This document shows positions 16,945 through 26,428 of a DNA stretch of 64,000 nucleotides, piece after piece. Source of the DNA: CAWDZK01 sp963807005 (GTDB taxonomy: Bacteria > Actinomycetota > Actinomycetes > JACCUZ01); contig CAWDZK010000006.1 of assembly GCA_963807005.1 (NCBI GenBank), positions 868,001 to 932,000 on the forward strand. Reading direction: 5' to 3'. Position numbers and translations under genes: made by a program. Numbering within the stretch: the first letter of the stretch is position 1; each line of letters begins with the position of its first letter. The notes below the pieces were generated by a model that saw only the letters and a list, made by a program, of their open reading frames with translations, did no database searches and was not told the DNA's origin.

Positions 16945-18318
16945 GTGAAGAGCGATCTCGAGACCCTGAACCCGACCCGGGTCAAGCTGACCGTGGAGGT
17001 CCCGTTCGAGGAGCTCAAGCCGAGCCTGGACGAGGCCTACCGCAAGATCGGCGCCCAAGTCACGATCCCCGGGTTCCGCAAGGGCAAGGTGCCGCCGCGT
17101 GTCATCGACCAGCGGTTCGGGCGCGGCATGGTTCTCGAGGAGGCGGTCAACGAGGCGCTGCCGAAGTTCTACGGCGACGCCGTAGAGGCGAACGACGTCA
17201 AGGTCATCGGGCAGCCGGAGGTCGACGTCACCGAGCTCGAGGACGGCAAGCACCTCACCTTCACCGCCGAGGTGGACGTCCGGCCGGAGTTCGACCTGCC
17301 CGACTACGAGGGCCTCGAGGTCACTGTCGAGGACGCCGAGGTCACCGATGCCGAGGTCGACGAGCAGCTCGACGGGCTGCGAGCCCGGTTCGGCACTCTC
17401 ACCGGCGTCGACCGAGCGGTGGTCGACGGTGACTTCCTCTCCCTCGACCTGTCGGCGACCGTGGCCGGCGAGGCGCTCGAGGACCTCACCGCGAAGGGCC
17501 TGAGCTACCAGGTCGGCGGGGGATCCCTGCTCGAGGGGCTCGACGAGGCCGTCATCGGCCTGAGCGCCGGCGAGTCCCGCGACTTCACCACGACGCTCGT
17601 CGGCGGCGACCATGCCGGCGAGGAGGCGACCGTCACCGTGGAGGTCAAGTCCGTCAAGGAGCGCGAGCTGCCGGAGCTCGACGACGACTTCGCCCAGACC
17701 GCCAGCGAGTTCGACAGCCTCGACGAGCTGCGTGCCGACATCCGCGACCGGGTCGAGGGCATGAAGAAGGTCCAGCAGGGCGTGCAGGCCCGCGACCGCG
17801 TGCTGGAGAAGCTCCTGGACGCGGTCGAGCTGCCGCTGCCGGAAGGTGTGCTCAAGGCCGAGATCGATGCCCGCAACCACTCCCTCGGCCACCAGCTGGA
17901 GTCCGCGGGCATGACCAAGGCCGACTTCCTCTCGGCTGAGGGGCAGACCGAGGAGGAGTTCGACGCCGAGGTGCTCAAGAGCACCCGCGACGCGATGACC
18001 GCCCAGTTCGTGCTCGAGAAGATCGTCGAGAAGGAGCAGCTGTCGGTCAACGAGCAGGAGCTCACCGAGCACCTCGTGCGGACGGCCGCCCGCTACGGCA
18101 TGAGCCCGGACCAGTTCGTGCAGCAGGTGGTCCAGGGCGGCCAGGTGCCCATGCTCGTCAGCGAGGTCGTCCGCGGCAAGGCGCTGGCGCTGGTCCTCGA
18201 GCGCGCCAAGGTCACCGACGAGTCCGGCCGTGAGGTGGACCTCGACGCCCTGCGCGAGGACGCTCCGTCGGCGGATCAGGCCGAGGTCGAGGACCACTCG
18301 GGCCACGACCACGACTGA
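16945..18318 (+). CDS. tig: Trigger factor (ribosome-associated chaperone, PPIase)
   Basis: The 457-residue protein is a complete trigger factor. The N-terminal ribosome-binding domain carries GFRKGKVPPRVID (about residue 45), followed by an FKBP-type prolyl isomerase domain (about 150-245) and the C-terminal chaperone arms. It ends in a histidine-rich tail (HSGHDHD). It binds nascent chains at the ribosome exit. GTG 16945 is chosen because AGGAG lies 10 bases upstream; the frame is open through tRNA-Pro but that part is not coding. It precedes clpP1-clpP2, the usual order. Confidence 0.96.
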   Translation: MKSDLETLNPTRVKLTVEVPFEELKPSLDEAYRKIGAQVTIPGFRKGKVPPRVIDQRFGRGMVLEEAVNEALPKFYGDAVEANDVKVIGQPEVDVTELEDGKHLTFTAEVDVRPEFDLPDYEGLEVTVEDAEVTDAEVDEQLDGLRARFGTLTGVDRAVVDGDFLSLDLSATVAGEALEDLTAKGLSYQVGGGSLLEGLDEAVIGLSAGESRDFTTTLVGGDHAGEEATVTVEVKSVKERELPELDDDFAQTASEFDSLDELRADIRDRVEGMKKVQQGVQARDRVLEKLLDAVELPLPEGVLKAEIDARNHSLGHQLESAGMTKADFLSAEGQTEEEFDAEVLKSTRDAMTAQFVLEKIVEKEQLSVNEQELTEHLVRTAARYGMSPDQFVQQVVQGGQVPMLVSEVVRGKALALVLERAKVTDESGREVDLDALREDAPSADQAEVEDHSGHDHD

Positions 18319-18331
18319 GCACCGACTGTCC

Positions 18332-18367
18332 CGAGGGGCCCGGCCGCGCGAGCGGCCGGGCCCCTCG
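18332..18367 (+). terminator. Strong GC-rich terminator after tig
   Basis: A perfect 16-bp stem (18332-18347 with 18352-18367) closes on the tetraloop GCGA, 13 bases after the tig stop. No T-tract follows. Confidence 0.8.
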
Positions 18368-18398
18368 GCGGTCCGGGGCCGTCCGGGTGAGCGGCGTG

Positions 18399-18456
18399 CG
18401 CCGTCAGCGAACACCCGCCTGGCGGGGACGACCGGGTCCGGGCCCCGCGTTAGTGT
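18399..18456 (+). promoter_or_regulatory. Possible ClgR box and -10 of clpP1-clpP2
   Basis: CGC-N5-GCG at 18399-18409 resembles the ClgR operator that activates clp genes in actinobacteria, and TAGTGT at 18451-18456 is a plausible -10 box 41 bases downstream. The ClgR half-sites are short, so a chance match is possible. Confidence 0.4.
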
Positions 18457-18531
18457 CGGAGCCAGTGGCCGGTGGCAGCGCCGGTCGACCCGAACCACAT
18501 CCTCGACAGGACTCCTCGACGGGACGTCCTC

Positions 18532-19191
18532 ATGACCGAGACAGGTGAGCCCGACGTGACCCAGCTGATCACCCCCGGCCTCGAGGGCCCGCAGGGGCGC
18601 TCCCCCCAGCCGCAGGGGATGGGGCTCGACGACCAGGTCTACAACCGGCTGCTTCGCGAGCGCATCATCTTCCTCGGCTCGGTGGTCGAGGACGCCAACG
18701 CCAACGCGATCTGCGCCCAGCTGCTGCTGCTGGCGGCGGACGACCCCGACAAGGACATCTGGCTGTACATCAACTCGCCGGGCGGCTCGGTCTCGGCCGG
18801 CATGGCGATCTACGACACGATGCAGTGGGTCACGAACGACGTGGCGACCGTCTCGATGGGCCTGGCCGCCTCGATGGGGCAGTTCCTGCTCTGCGCCGGC
18901 ACCCCGGGCAAGCGCTACGCCCTCCCGCACTCGCGGATCATGATGCACCAGCCCTCCGGTGGCCTCGGGGGAACCGCCTCCGACATCCGGATCCAGGCCG
19001 AGCAGATGCTCTACACCAAGCGGAAGATGGCCGAGCTGATCGCGCAGCACACCGGTCAGACCATCGAGGTCATCGAGCGCGACTCGGACCGCGACCGCTG
19101 GTTCACCGCCGACGACGCCAAGGAGTACGGCCTGGTCGACCAGGTGGTGGCCAGCGCCGGCCAGGTCGCGGGTCAGGGCGGTACGGCATGA
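18532..19191 (+). CDS. clpP1: ATP-dependent Clp protease proteolytic subunit 1
   Basis: The 219-residue ClpP serine protease subunit contains YINSPGGSVSAGMAIYDTMQ, the nucleophile in GLAASMGQFLL, and catalytic His in MMHQPSGG. Together with ClpP2 it should form the mixed tetradecamer typical of actinobacteria, fed by ClpX or ClpC. ATG 18532 has a weak GGGA upstream; a GTG at about 18556 is an alternative start just before the conserved region. Its stop overlaps the clpP2 start (ATGA). Confidence 0.95.
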   Translation: MTETGEPDVTQLITPGLEGPQGRSPQPQGMGLDDQVYNRLLRERIIFLGSVVEDANANAICAQLLLLAADDPDKDIWLYINSPGGSVSAGMAIYDTMQWVTNDVATVSMGLAASMGQFLLCAGTPGKRYALPHSRIMMHQPSGGLGGTASDIRIQAEQMLYTKRKMAELIAQHTGQTIEVIERDSDRDRWFTADDAKEYGLVDQVVASAGQVAGQGGTA

Positions 19192-19868
19192 GCGGCACCT
19201 TCCCCCCACCCGTCGGCGGCCCGCGAGGAGACCACGCCCCCATGAAGGCCCAGATGAGCGACCTCTACACCCCGAGCTCGCGGTACGTCCTCCCCTCGAT
19301 GATCGAGCGGACGTCCTACGGCGCGGTCACCAAGGACCCGTACCAGAAGCTGTTCGAGGAGCGGATCATCTTCCTCGGCACCCAGATCGACGACGTCTCG
19401 GCCAACGACATCATGGCCCAGCTGCTCACGCTGGAGTCGGCGGACCCCGACCGCGACATCTCGATGTACATCAACTCGCCCGGCGGCTCGTTCACGGCCC
19501 TGACGGCGATCTACGACACGATGCAGTTCGTCCGCCCGGACATCCAGACGACCTGCCTCGGCCAGGCGGCGTCGGCGGCGGCGATCATCCTGGCGGCGGG
19601 CACGCCGGGCAAGCGGTTCGCGCTGGCCAACTCCCGGATCCTCATCCACCAGCCCTCGACCGAGGGCGGCGGCCAGGCCTCGGACGTCGAGATCCAGGCC
19701 CGCGAGGTGCTCCGGATGCGCAAGCTGCTCGAGGAGATGCTGGCCAAGCACAGCAACCGCACCCTGGAGCAGGTCGAGGTCGACATCGAGCGCGACAAGA
19801 TCCTGACTGCCGAGGAGGCGGTGGAGTACGGCCTCGTCGACCGGGTGCTCACCACCCGAGGGGGCTGA
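19188..19868 (+). CDS. clpP2: ATP-dependent Clp protease proteolytic subunit 2
   Basis: The 226-residue ClpP2 carries SSRYVLPSMIERTSYG near the N-terminus, FEERIIFLG, YINSPGGSFTALTAIYDTMQ, the serine in GQAASAAAIIL and His in LIHQPS. ATG 19188 overlaps the clpP1 stop; an internal ATG at 19242 with GAGGAG 11 bases upstream could be the real start and would trim 18 residues. Clp subunits also undergo propeptide processing here, so the mature start is uncertain either way. Confidence 0.95.
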   Translation: MSGTFPPPVGGPRGDHAPMKAQMSDLYTPSSRYVLPSMIERTSYGAVTKDPYQKLFEERIIFLGTQIDDVSANDIMAQLLTLESADPDRDISMYINSPGGSFTALTAIYDTMQFVRPDIQTTCLGQAASAAAIILAAGTPGKRFALANSRILIHQPSTEGGGQASDVEIQAREVLRMRKLLEEMLAKHSNRTLEQVEVDIERDKILTAEEAVEYGLVDRVLTTRGG

Positions 19869-19876
19869 CCGCGGCT

Positions 19877-19901
19877 CCCGCGGCGCCGGCGGCTCCGCGG
19901 G
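19877..19901 (+). terminator. GC hairpin between clpP2 and clpX
   Basis: CCCGCGG (19877-19883) pairs with CCGCGGG (19895-19901). The stem is short and lacks a T-tract, so it may only attenuate read-through into clpX. Confidence 0.4.
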
Positions 19902-19959
19902 GGACGCGCCGTACGCGCCCGCTGGGCGCAGAATCGAGGCGCTGACGGCCCCGCCGGGG

Positions 19960-19965
19960 TACCGT
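19960..19965 (+). promoter_or_regulatory. -10 box upstream of clpX
   Basis: TACCGT lies about 56 bases before the clpX start, consistent with a separate clpX promoter and a normal leader containing the RBS. Confidence 0.4.
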
Positions 19966-20020
19966 CGTGGCACACACGACCCGGTCGTCCGACCGGGCTG
20001 GCAGAGGGAGAGGCTTCCGC

Positions 20021-21301
<1,281 letters not shown>

Positions 21302-21325
21302 CACCCGGCGTCGGCACCTCACGCC

Positions 21326-21378
21326 CGGATCTTGAGACGGCACGCCGCGGAGCTCCCGGCGCGTCGTCTCAAGATCCG
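21326..21378. terminator. Long inverted repeat between convergent clpX and valS
   Basis: Arms at 21326-21339 and 21365-21378 are perfect 14-base inverted repeats (CGGATCTTGAGACG and its complement) around a 25-base spacer. There is no T-tract. It is the second convergent junction in the window with a long repeat of this kind. Confidence 0.65.
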
Positions 21379-21404
21379 CGGAATGGGACGGCGGCTCGCA
21401 GACG

Positions 21405-23972
21405 TCAGAGGGAGACGGTTGCGCCCAGGGGCTCGTCCGAGGCGGTGAGCACGAGCTGAGCGACCCGGCCGGCCGCCTTGAGGTCGTCGGCTGCCCGGCG
21501 CACCCGGTCGAGCGAGGCCTCCGGACCCCGCACCACGGCCTGGGCGACGTCGGCACGCATCGACGCCTTGGCCTCGGACTTCGCCTTGCGCACCGCGGCC
21601 AGGATCAACGACGTGTCGCGCAGCACCTCGGCCTCGTCGGCGGTGACGCCGTCGTCGAGCGGCTCGTGCCGCGGCCACTCGCTGCGGTGCACCGAACCTT
21701 CCCGCCACCAGGACCACACCTCCTCGGTGACGAAGGGCAGGAACGGCGCGAACAGCCGGAGCTGGACCGACAGCGCCGTGGCGAGCGTCGCCTTGGCGGA
21801 GGCCGCGGCCTCCTCGCCGCGGCCGCCGTAGGCCCGGTCCTTGACCAGCTCGAGGTAGTCGTCGCAGAACGTCCAGAAGAACGTCTCGGTCACCTCGAGC
21901 GCCCGGGTGTACTCGAACGCGTCCATCGCCTCGGTCGCCTCACGGACCACCCCGCCGAGCACGGCGAGCAGCGAGCGGTCCAACGGGTCGGTGACGGCGG
22001 CAGGGTCCTGGACGGCTCCGAACGACAGGGCGAACTTCGAGGCGTTGAGGATCTTGATGGCCAGCCGGCGGCCGATCTTCATCTGCGCCTCGTCGAACGG
22101 GCTGTCCGTCCCCGGGCGGGCGCCGGCCGCCCGCCAGCGCACCGCGTCGGATCCGTAGCGTTCGAGCACCTCGGTCGGCACGACCACGTTGCCCTTGGAC
22201 TTGGACATCTTCTTGCGGTCGGGGTCGACCACGAACCCCGAGATCGCGGCGTTGGCCCAGGGGACCGTGCCGTGCTCGTAGTGGGAGCGCACCACGGTGG
22301 CGAACAGCCAGGTGCGGATGATCTCGTGGGCCTGGGGCCGCAGGTCCATCGGAAAGGTCCGCGCGAACAGGTCAGGGTCGCGCTCCCATCCGCACACCAC
22401 CTGGGGCGACAGCGACGAGGTCGCCCAGGTGTCCATCACGTCCGGGTCCGCAGTGAACCCGCCAGGCTTGTCCCGCTCGTCGTCGCTGAAGCCGGCCGGA
22501 GCCTGCGAGGCCGGGTCCAGCGGGAGGTCGGCCTCGTCGGCGAGGAGCGGCTCGTCGTACAGCGGCAGCCCCTCGTCGTCGAGCCGGTACCAGACGGGGA
22601 ACGGCACGCCGAAGAACCGCTGGCGGCTGATCAGCCAGTCGCCCTGCAGGCCGTTGACCCAGTTCTCGTACCGGTGCCGCATGAAGTCGGGCACCCAGGC
22701 GATCTCACGGCCCCGCTCGACGAAGGTCTGTCGCAGCGTCTCGTCCCGGCCGCCGTTGCGGATGTACCACTGCCGGCTGGTCACGATCTCGAGCGGCTTG
22801 TCGCCGTTCTCGTAGAAGTTGGCCATCCGCTGGGTCGGCACGGGCTCGCCGTCCAGGTCGCCGGAGGAGCGCAGCTGCTCGACCACTGCGGCACGCGCGG
22901 AGAACGTCGTCTTGCCCGCGAGGTCGGCGTACGCCGCCGCGGCCGCCGGGCCGGAGAGCCACTCCGGCGTCTCGCGGAGCAGCCGACCGTCACGGCCCAC
23001 CACCGACCGGACCGGGAGGTCGAGCTCGCGCCACCACATGACGTCGGTGAGGTCGCCGAAGGTGCAGCACATGGCGATCCCGGCGCCCTTGTCCGGCTCG
23101 GCCGCGGGGTGGGCGAGCACCGGCAGCTCGACGCCGAACAGCGGCGACCGGACCGTGCTGCCGAACAGCGGCCGGTAGCGCTCGTCGTCCGGGTGCGCGA
23201 TCAGTGCGACGCACGCCGGGATCAGCTCGGGCCGGGTGGTCTCGATGTGCACGGGCCCGTCCGGGCCGTGGAAGGCCACCCGGTGGAAGTGCCCCGGGTA
23301 GTCCCGTGCCTCCAGCTCGGCCTGGGCCACCGCGGTCTGGAAGGTGACGTCCCACAGGCTGGGGGCCTCCTGCTGGTAGGCCTCGCCGCGGGCCAGGTTG
23401 CGCAGGAAGGCGCGCTGCGAGGCGGCTCTCGAGGCCTCGCCGATGGTCGTGTACTTCTGCGTCCAGTCCACCGAGAGGCCGACCCGGCGCCACAGGTCCT
23501 CGTAGGCCTGCTCGACCTGCTGGGTCCAGGTCTCGCACAGGTCGATGAAGTTGCGGCGCGAGATGTGCACCGGCTTCTTGGCGTCCGGTTTCGCCGGAGG
23601 CTGGAACGCCGGGTCGTACGGCAGCGACGGGTCGCACTTCACCCCGAAGTCGTGCTGCACCCGCCGTTCGGTGGGCAGGCCGTTGTCGTCCCAGCCCATC
23701 GGGTAGAAGACCTCGCGCCCGCGCATCCGCTGGTAGCGCGCCACGATGTCGGTGTGGGTGTAGGAGAACACGTGGCCCACGTGCAGCGAGCCGCTGACGG
23801 TCGGCGGGGGCGTGTCGATGGAGAAGACCTGCTCGCGGGTCTTGCTGCGGTCGAAGCGGTAGGTGCCCTGCTCCTCCCATACCGCGGACCAGCGCGCCTC
23901 GAGGCCGTCGACGGTCGGCTTGTCCGGCACGTGCGCCGGAAGGGCCGCTGGCGCGGTCGTCTGCTGGTCCAT
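21405..23972 (-). CDS. valS: Valine--tRNA ligase, type 2 subfamily
   Basis: The 855-residue class I synthetase charges tRNA-Val. The HIGH motif reads SGSLHVGHV (about residue 60), KMSKS reads RKKMSKSKGN (about 587), and the CP1 editing domain lies between. The diagnostic block FYPMGWDDNGLPTERRVQ marks it as the type-2 ValS found in archaea, rickettsias and some actinobacteria, not the common bacterial type, and the long C-terminal coiled-coil arm is reduced. ATG 23972 is chosen because TAGGAT ends 8 bases upstream. It is divergent from folC. Confidence 0.95.
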   Translation of the reverse strand: MDQQTTAPAALPAHVPDKPTVDGLEARWSAVWEEQGTYRFDRSKTREQVFSIDTPPPTVSGSLHVGHVFSYTHTDIVARYQRMRGREVFYPMGWDDNGLPTERRVQHDFGVKCDPSLPYDPAFQPPAKPDAKKPVHISRRNFIDLCETWTQQVEQAYEDLWRRVGLSVDWTQKYTTIGEASRAASQRAFLRNLARGEAYQQEAPSLWDVTFQTAVAQAELEARDYPGHFHRVAFHGPDGPVHIETTRPELIPACVALIAHPDDERYRPLFGSTVRSPLFGVELPVLAHPAAEPDKGAGIAMCCTFGDLTDVMWWRELDLPVRSVVGRDGRLLRETPEWLSGPAAAAAYADLAGKTTFSARAAVVEQLRSSGDLDGEPVPTQRMANFYENGDKPLEIVTSRQWYIRNGGRDETLRQTFVERGREIAWVPDFMRHRYENWVNGLQGDWLISRQRFFGVPFPVWYRLDDEGLPLYDEPLLADEADLPLDPASQAPAGFSDDERDKPGGFTADPDVMDTWATSSLSPQVVCGWERDPDLFARTFPMDLRPQAHEIIRTWLFATVVRSHYEHGTVPWANAAISGFVVDPDRKKMSKSKGNVVVPTEVLERYGSDAVRWRAAGARPGTDSPFDEAQMKIGRRLAIKILNASKFALSFGAVQDPAAVTDPLDRSLLAVLGGVVREATEAMDAFEYTRALEVTETFFWTFCDDYLELVKDRAYGGRGEEAAASAKATLATALSVQLRLFAPFLPFVTEEVWSWWREGSVHRSEWPRHEPLDDGVTADEAEVLRDTSLILAAVRKAKSEAKASMRADVAQAVVRGPEASLDRVRRAADDLKAAGRVAQLVLTASDEPLGATVSL

Positions 23973-23980
23973 GGGGCCGA

Positions 23981-23986
23981 ATCCTA
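23981..23986 (-). promoter_or_regulatory. -10 box of valS (leaderless)
   Basis: On the minus strand TAGGAT ends 8 bases before ATG 23972. With no room for a leader, T-box control of valS can be excluded. Confidence 0.5.
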
Positions 23987-24040
23987 CGGGCGCGCTCCTG
24001 GCGGTCACCTCCCGGAATCGGTGGTGGCCGCCAGGCTCCC

Positions 24041-24046
24041 TAGACT
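24041..24046 (+). promoter_or_regulatory. -10 box of folC (leaderless)
   Basis: TAGACT ends 6 bases before GTG 24053, with no RBS between. Confidence 0.55.
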
Positions 24047-24052
24047 CGGCGG

Positions 24053-25429
24053 GTGAGTGCGACCGAGGACCGCGAGCAGGCTGCCCGGGCCGCTGCGCGG
24101 CTGGCCGTCGTCGAGCAGGAGATCCTGTCCCGCGCGCCGGAGCACGACATCGACCCCACCCTCGACCGGGTGCGCGAGCTGCTGGACCTGCTCGGCAGCC
24201 CGCACCGGTCGGCACCGGTCGTCCAGGTCGCGGGCACCAACGGCAAGACCTCGACCACCCGCATGATCGAGGTCCTGCTGCGGGAGTTCGGGCTGCGCAC
24301 CGGCCAGTTCACCAGTCCGCACCTGGAGTCGATGCGGGAGCGGATCGCCTTCGACGGAGCGTCGATCGACCCGGAGCGCTTCCTCGCGACCTACGACGAC
24401 GTGGCGCCGTACCTCGACCTGGTGGACAGCCACCACGCTCATCGGCTCTCGTTCTTCGAGGTGCTCACGGCGATGGCGTTCGCCGGGTTCGCCGACGCCC
24501 CGGTCGACGTGGCCGTCGTGGAGGTGGGCCTCGGCGGCACCTGGGACAGCACCAACGTCGCCGACGCCCAGGTGGCGGTCGTGACCCCGATCGCCGTGGA
24601 CCACACCCGCTGGCTGGGCCACACGGTCGAGGAGATCGCCGGCGAGAAGGCCGGGATCCTCAAGCCCGGGTCGTACGGCGTGCTCGCCCAGCAACCGGTC
24701 GAGGCGGCCGAGGTGCTGCTGCGCCGGTCTGTCGAGGTGGACGCCATCGTCGCCCGGGAGGGCCTGGAGTTCGGGGTGCTCTCGCGCACCGTCGCGGTCG
24801 GCGGCCAGCTGCTGGCGATCCGGGGGCTCGCCGGTGAGTACGACGACGTGTTCCTGCCGCTGCACGGACTGCACCAGGCCCACAACGCGGCCGTCGCGCT
24901 GGCGGCGGTGGAGGCGTTCCTCGGGGGCGCCCACGGCGAGCGCGGCCGGCTGGACCCCGACATCGTGCGGGCCGGCTTCGCGTCGGCGACCTCACCGGGC
25001 CGGCTCGAGGTGATCCGCAGCTCTCCGACGGTCGTCCTGGACGCGGCGCACAACCCCGCCGGCGCGCGCGCGACGGCGGCCGCGCTGGAGGAGTCGTTCG
25101 GCTTCACCCGGCTGGTGGGGGTCGTCGGGGCGATGGCCGACAAGGATGTCCGCGGCGTGCTCGAGGCCTTCGAGCCGGTGCTGGCCGAGGTCGTGGTCAC
25201 CGAGGCGGGCTCCGACCGGGCGATGCCCGCGGACGAGCTGGGAGCCCTGGCCGTCGAGGTGTTCGGACCGGACCGGGTCGAGGTCACCCCCCGGCTGGAC
25301 GACGCGATCGACTCCGCGGTGGCCCTGGCCGAGGAGGACGGCGACCTCGCCGGCGCGGGGGTGCTGGTCACCGGCTCGGTCGTCACCGTCGGCGCCGCCC
25401 GCACCCTGTTGCGTCGCGGCCGCCGGTGA
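24053..25429 (+). CDS. folC: Bifunctional folylpolyglutamate synthase/dihydrofolate synthase
   Basis: The 458-residue FolC adds glutamate to dihydropteroate and to folates. It has a Mur-ligase fold: P-loop GTNGKTSTTR (about residue 60), TSPHLESMRERI, VEVGLGGTWDSTNV, the IAVDHTRWLG block with the carbamylated-lysine region IAGEKAGILKPG, and C-terminal DAAHNPAGARA. GTG 24053 fits the -10 box just upstream. The stop overlaps the DUF4233 start (GTGA). Confidence 0.95.
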   Translation: MSATEDREQAARAAARLAVVEQEILSRAPEHDIDPTLDRVRELLDLLGSPHRSAPVVQVAGTNGKTSTTRMIEVLLREFGLRTGQFTSPHLESMRERIAFDGASIDPERFLATYDDVAPYLDLVDSHHAHRLSFFEVLTAMAFAGFADAPVDVAVVEVGLGGTWDSTNVADAQVAVVTPIAVDHTRWLGHTVEEIAGEKAGILKPGSYGVLAQQPVEAAEVLLRRSVEVDAIVAREGLEFGVLSRTVAVGGQLLAIRGLAGEYDDVFLPLHGLHQAHNAAVALAAVEAFLGGAHGERGRLDPDIVRAGFASATSPGRLEVIRSSPTVVLDAAHNPAGARATAAALEESFGFTRLVGVVGAMADKDVRGVLEAFEPVLAEVVVTEAGSDRAMPADELGALAVEVFGPDRVEVTPRLDDAIDSAVALAEEDGDLAGAGVLVTGSVVTVGAARTLLRRGRR

Positions 25430-25785
25430 GAGGTATCGCCGCGGCCGTCCTCGTCTTCGAGGGGCTGGTCGTCCTGTTCGCCACCCTGGTGGCCCTGGAC
25501 CTGACCGACCTCGACCATGCCGTCGTCTGGTCGGTCGGCGGCGGGGGAGCGGCGCTCTGCGTGGTGCTCGCCGGTCTGTTGCGCTACCGCTGGGGCTACG
25601 TCGCCGGCTCGGCGCTGCAGGTGGCGCTGGTCGCCGCGGGGGTGGTGGTCCCGGTGATGTACTTCCTGGGCCTGGTGTTCGGCGGCCTGTGGTTCTTCGC
25701 CCTCTACCTGGGCCGCAAGGTGGCGCGGCTCGAGGCCGAGCGGGCAGCAGCCGGGGCCGACGAGCCGGAGGAGCCGGGCGGGTAG
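25426..25785 (+). CDS. DUF4233 membrane protein
   Basis: The 119-residue protein has four predicted membrane segments and a short charged C-terminal tail, the usual form of DUF4233 proteins encoded between folC and ndk in actinobacteria. GTG 25426 overlaps the folC stop. Its TAG stop codon forms the first three bases of the ndk -10 box. The function is unknown. Confidence 0.88.
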   Translation: MRGIAAAVLVFEGLVVLFATLVALDLTDLDHAVVWSVGGGGAALCVVLAGLLRYRWGYVAGSALQVALVAAGVVVPVMYFLGLVFGGLWFFALYLGRKVARLEAERAAAGADEPEEPGG

Positions 25786-25788
25786 GGT
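25783..25788 (+). promoter_or_regulatory. -10 box of ndk, overlapping the DUF4233 stop codon
   Basis: TAGGGT begins with the TAG stop of DUF4233 and ends 8 bases before the ndk GTG. Confidence 0.45.
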
Positions 25789-25796
25789 CCCTGCCC

Positions 25797-26213
25797 GTGA
25801 CCGAGCCTACGGAACGCACGCTGGTGCTGATCAAGCCTGACGCCGTCCGACGCGGGTTGGTGGGGGAGGTGCTCGGCCGGTTCGAGCGCAAGGGTCTGGC
25901 GATCGTGGCCATGGACCAGCGCACGGTCGACGGTGCGACGGCCGACCGGCACTACGCGGAGCACGTCGCCAAGGAGTGGTACCCGCCGCTGCGCGCGTTC
26001 ATCACCTCCGGCCCACTGGTGGCGATGGTCCTCGAGGGTGACCAGGCGATCGGCGTGGTGCGCGGGCTCAACGGGGCGACCGACGGTCGGGCCGCTGCGG
26101 CCGGGACGATCCGCGGCGACCTGTCGCTGTCGAACCGCGAGAACCTCGTGCACGCCTCGGACTCGCCCGAGTCCGCGGCCCGGGAGATCGGGATCTTCTT
26201 CCCGCAGCTCTGA
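25797..26213 (+). CDS. ndk: Nucleoside diphosphate kinase
   Basis: The 138-residue Ndk equalises nucleoside triphosphate pools. Motifs: TLVLIKPDAVRRGLVGE at the N-terminus, GLNGATDG, and the phosphorylated histidine in NLVHASDSPESA (about residue 118). The length is normal. GTG 25797 follows a -10 box with no RBS, so it is likely leaderless. Confidence 0.97.
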   Translation: MTEPTERTLVLIKPDAVRRGLVGEVLGRFERKGLAIVAMDQRTVDGATADRHYAEHVAKEWYPPLRAFITSGPLVAMVLEGDQAIGVVRGLNGATDGRAAAAGTIRGDLSLSNRENLVHASDSPESAAREIGIFFPQL

Positions 26214-26428
26214 CCGGTCGACGCACCGGGCCGGACCCGTGGTTGCTCTGGGTGATCGTTTCCGACCCCATCGTGAGGCCGACCCCCGCCCGGGTTAGAC
26301 CGACCGGCCCTATTCATCCCGCGGCTGCCCGGACGCGTGGACACCGTCACCTGCACCACCCAGACTCCCGGCAGGAGCTTCCCGGGGGGGAGGCGATCAC
26401 CTGTCGCTCGGGTTGGGGAGTACTACGG
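26214..26428 (+). other. 215-bp intergenic leader before the exopolysaccharide operon
   Basis: This stretch holds a small hairpin just after ndk (CCGGT 26214-26218, ACCGG 26225-26229) and the RBS GGGGAG at 26415-26420. It must contain the promoter of the operon, but I see no convincing -35/-10 pair; the AT-richest part is CCCTATTCATCC near 26310. I found no match to a known c-di-GMP riboswitch core. Confidence 0.4.

Noticed and set aside
26251..26401. 8-bp inverted repeat GGTGATCG/CGATCACC flanking the exopolysaccharide operon leader
   Set aside because: The arms are about 135 bases apart, and an 8-bp match over such a span is expected by chance fairly often.
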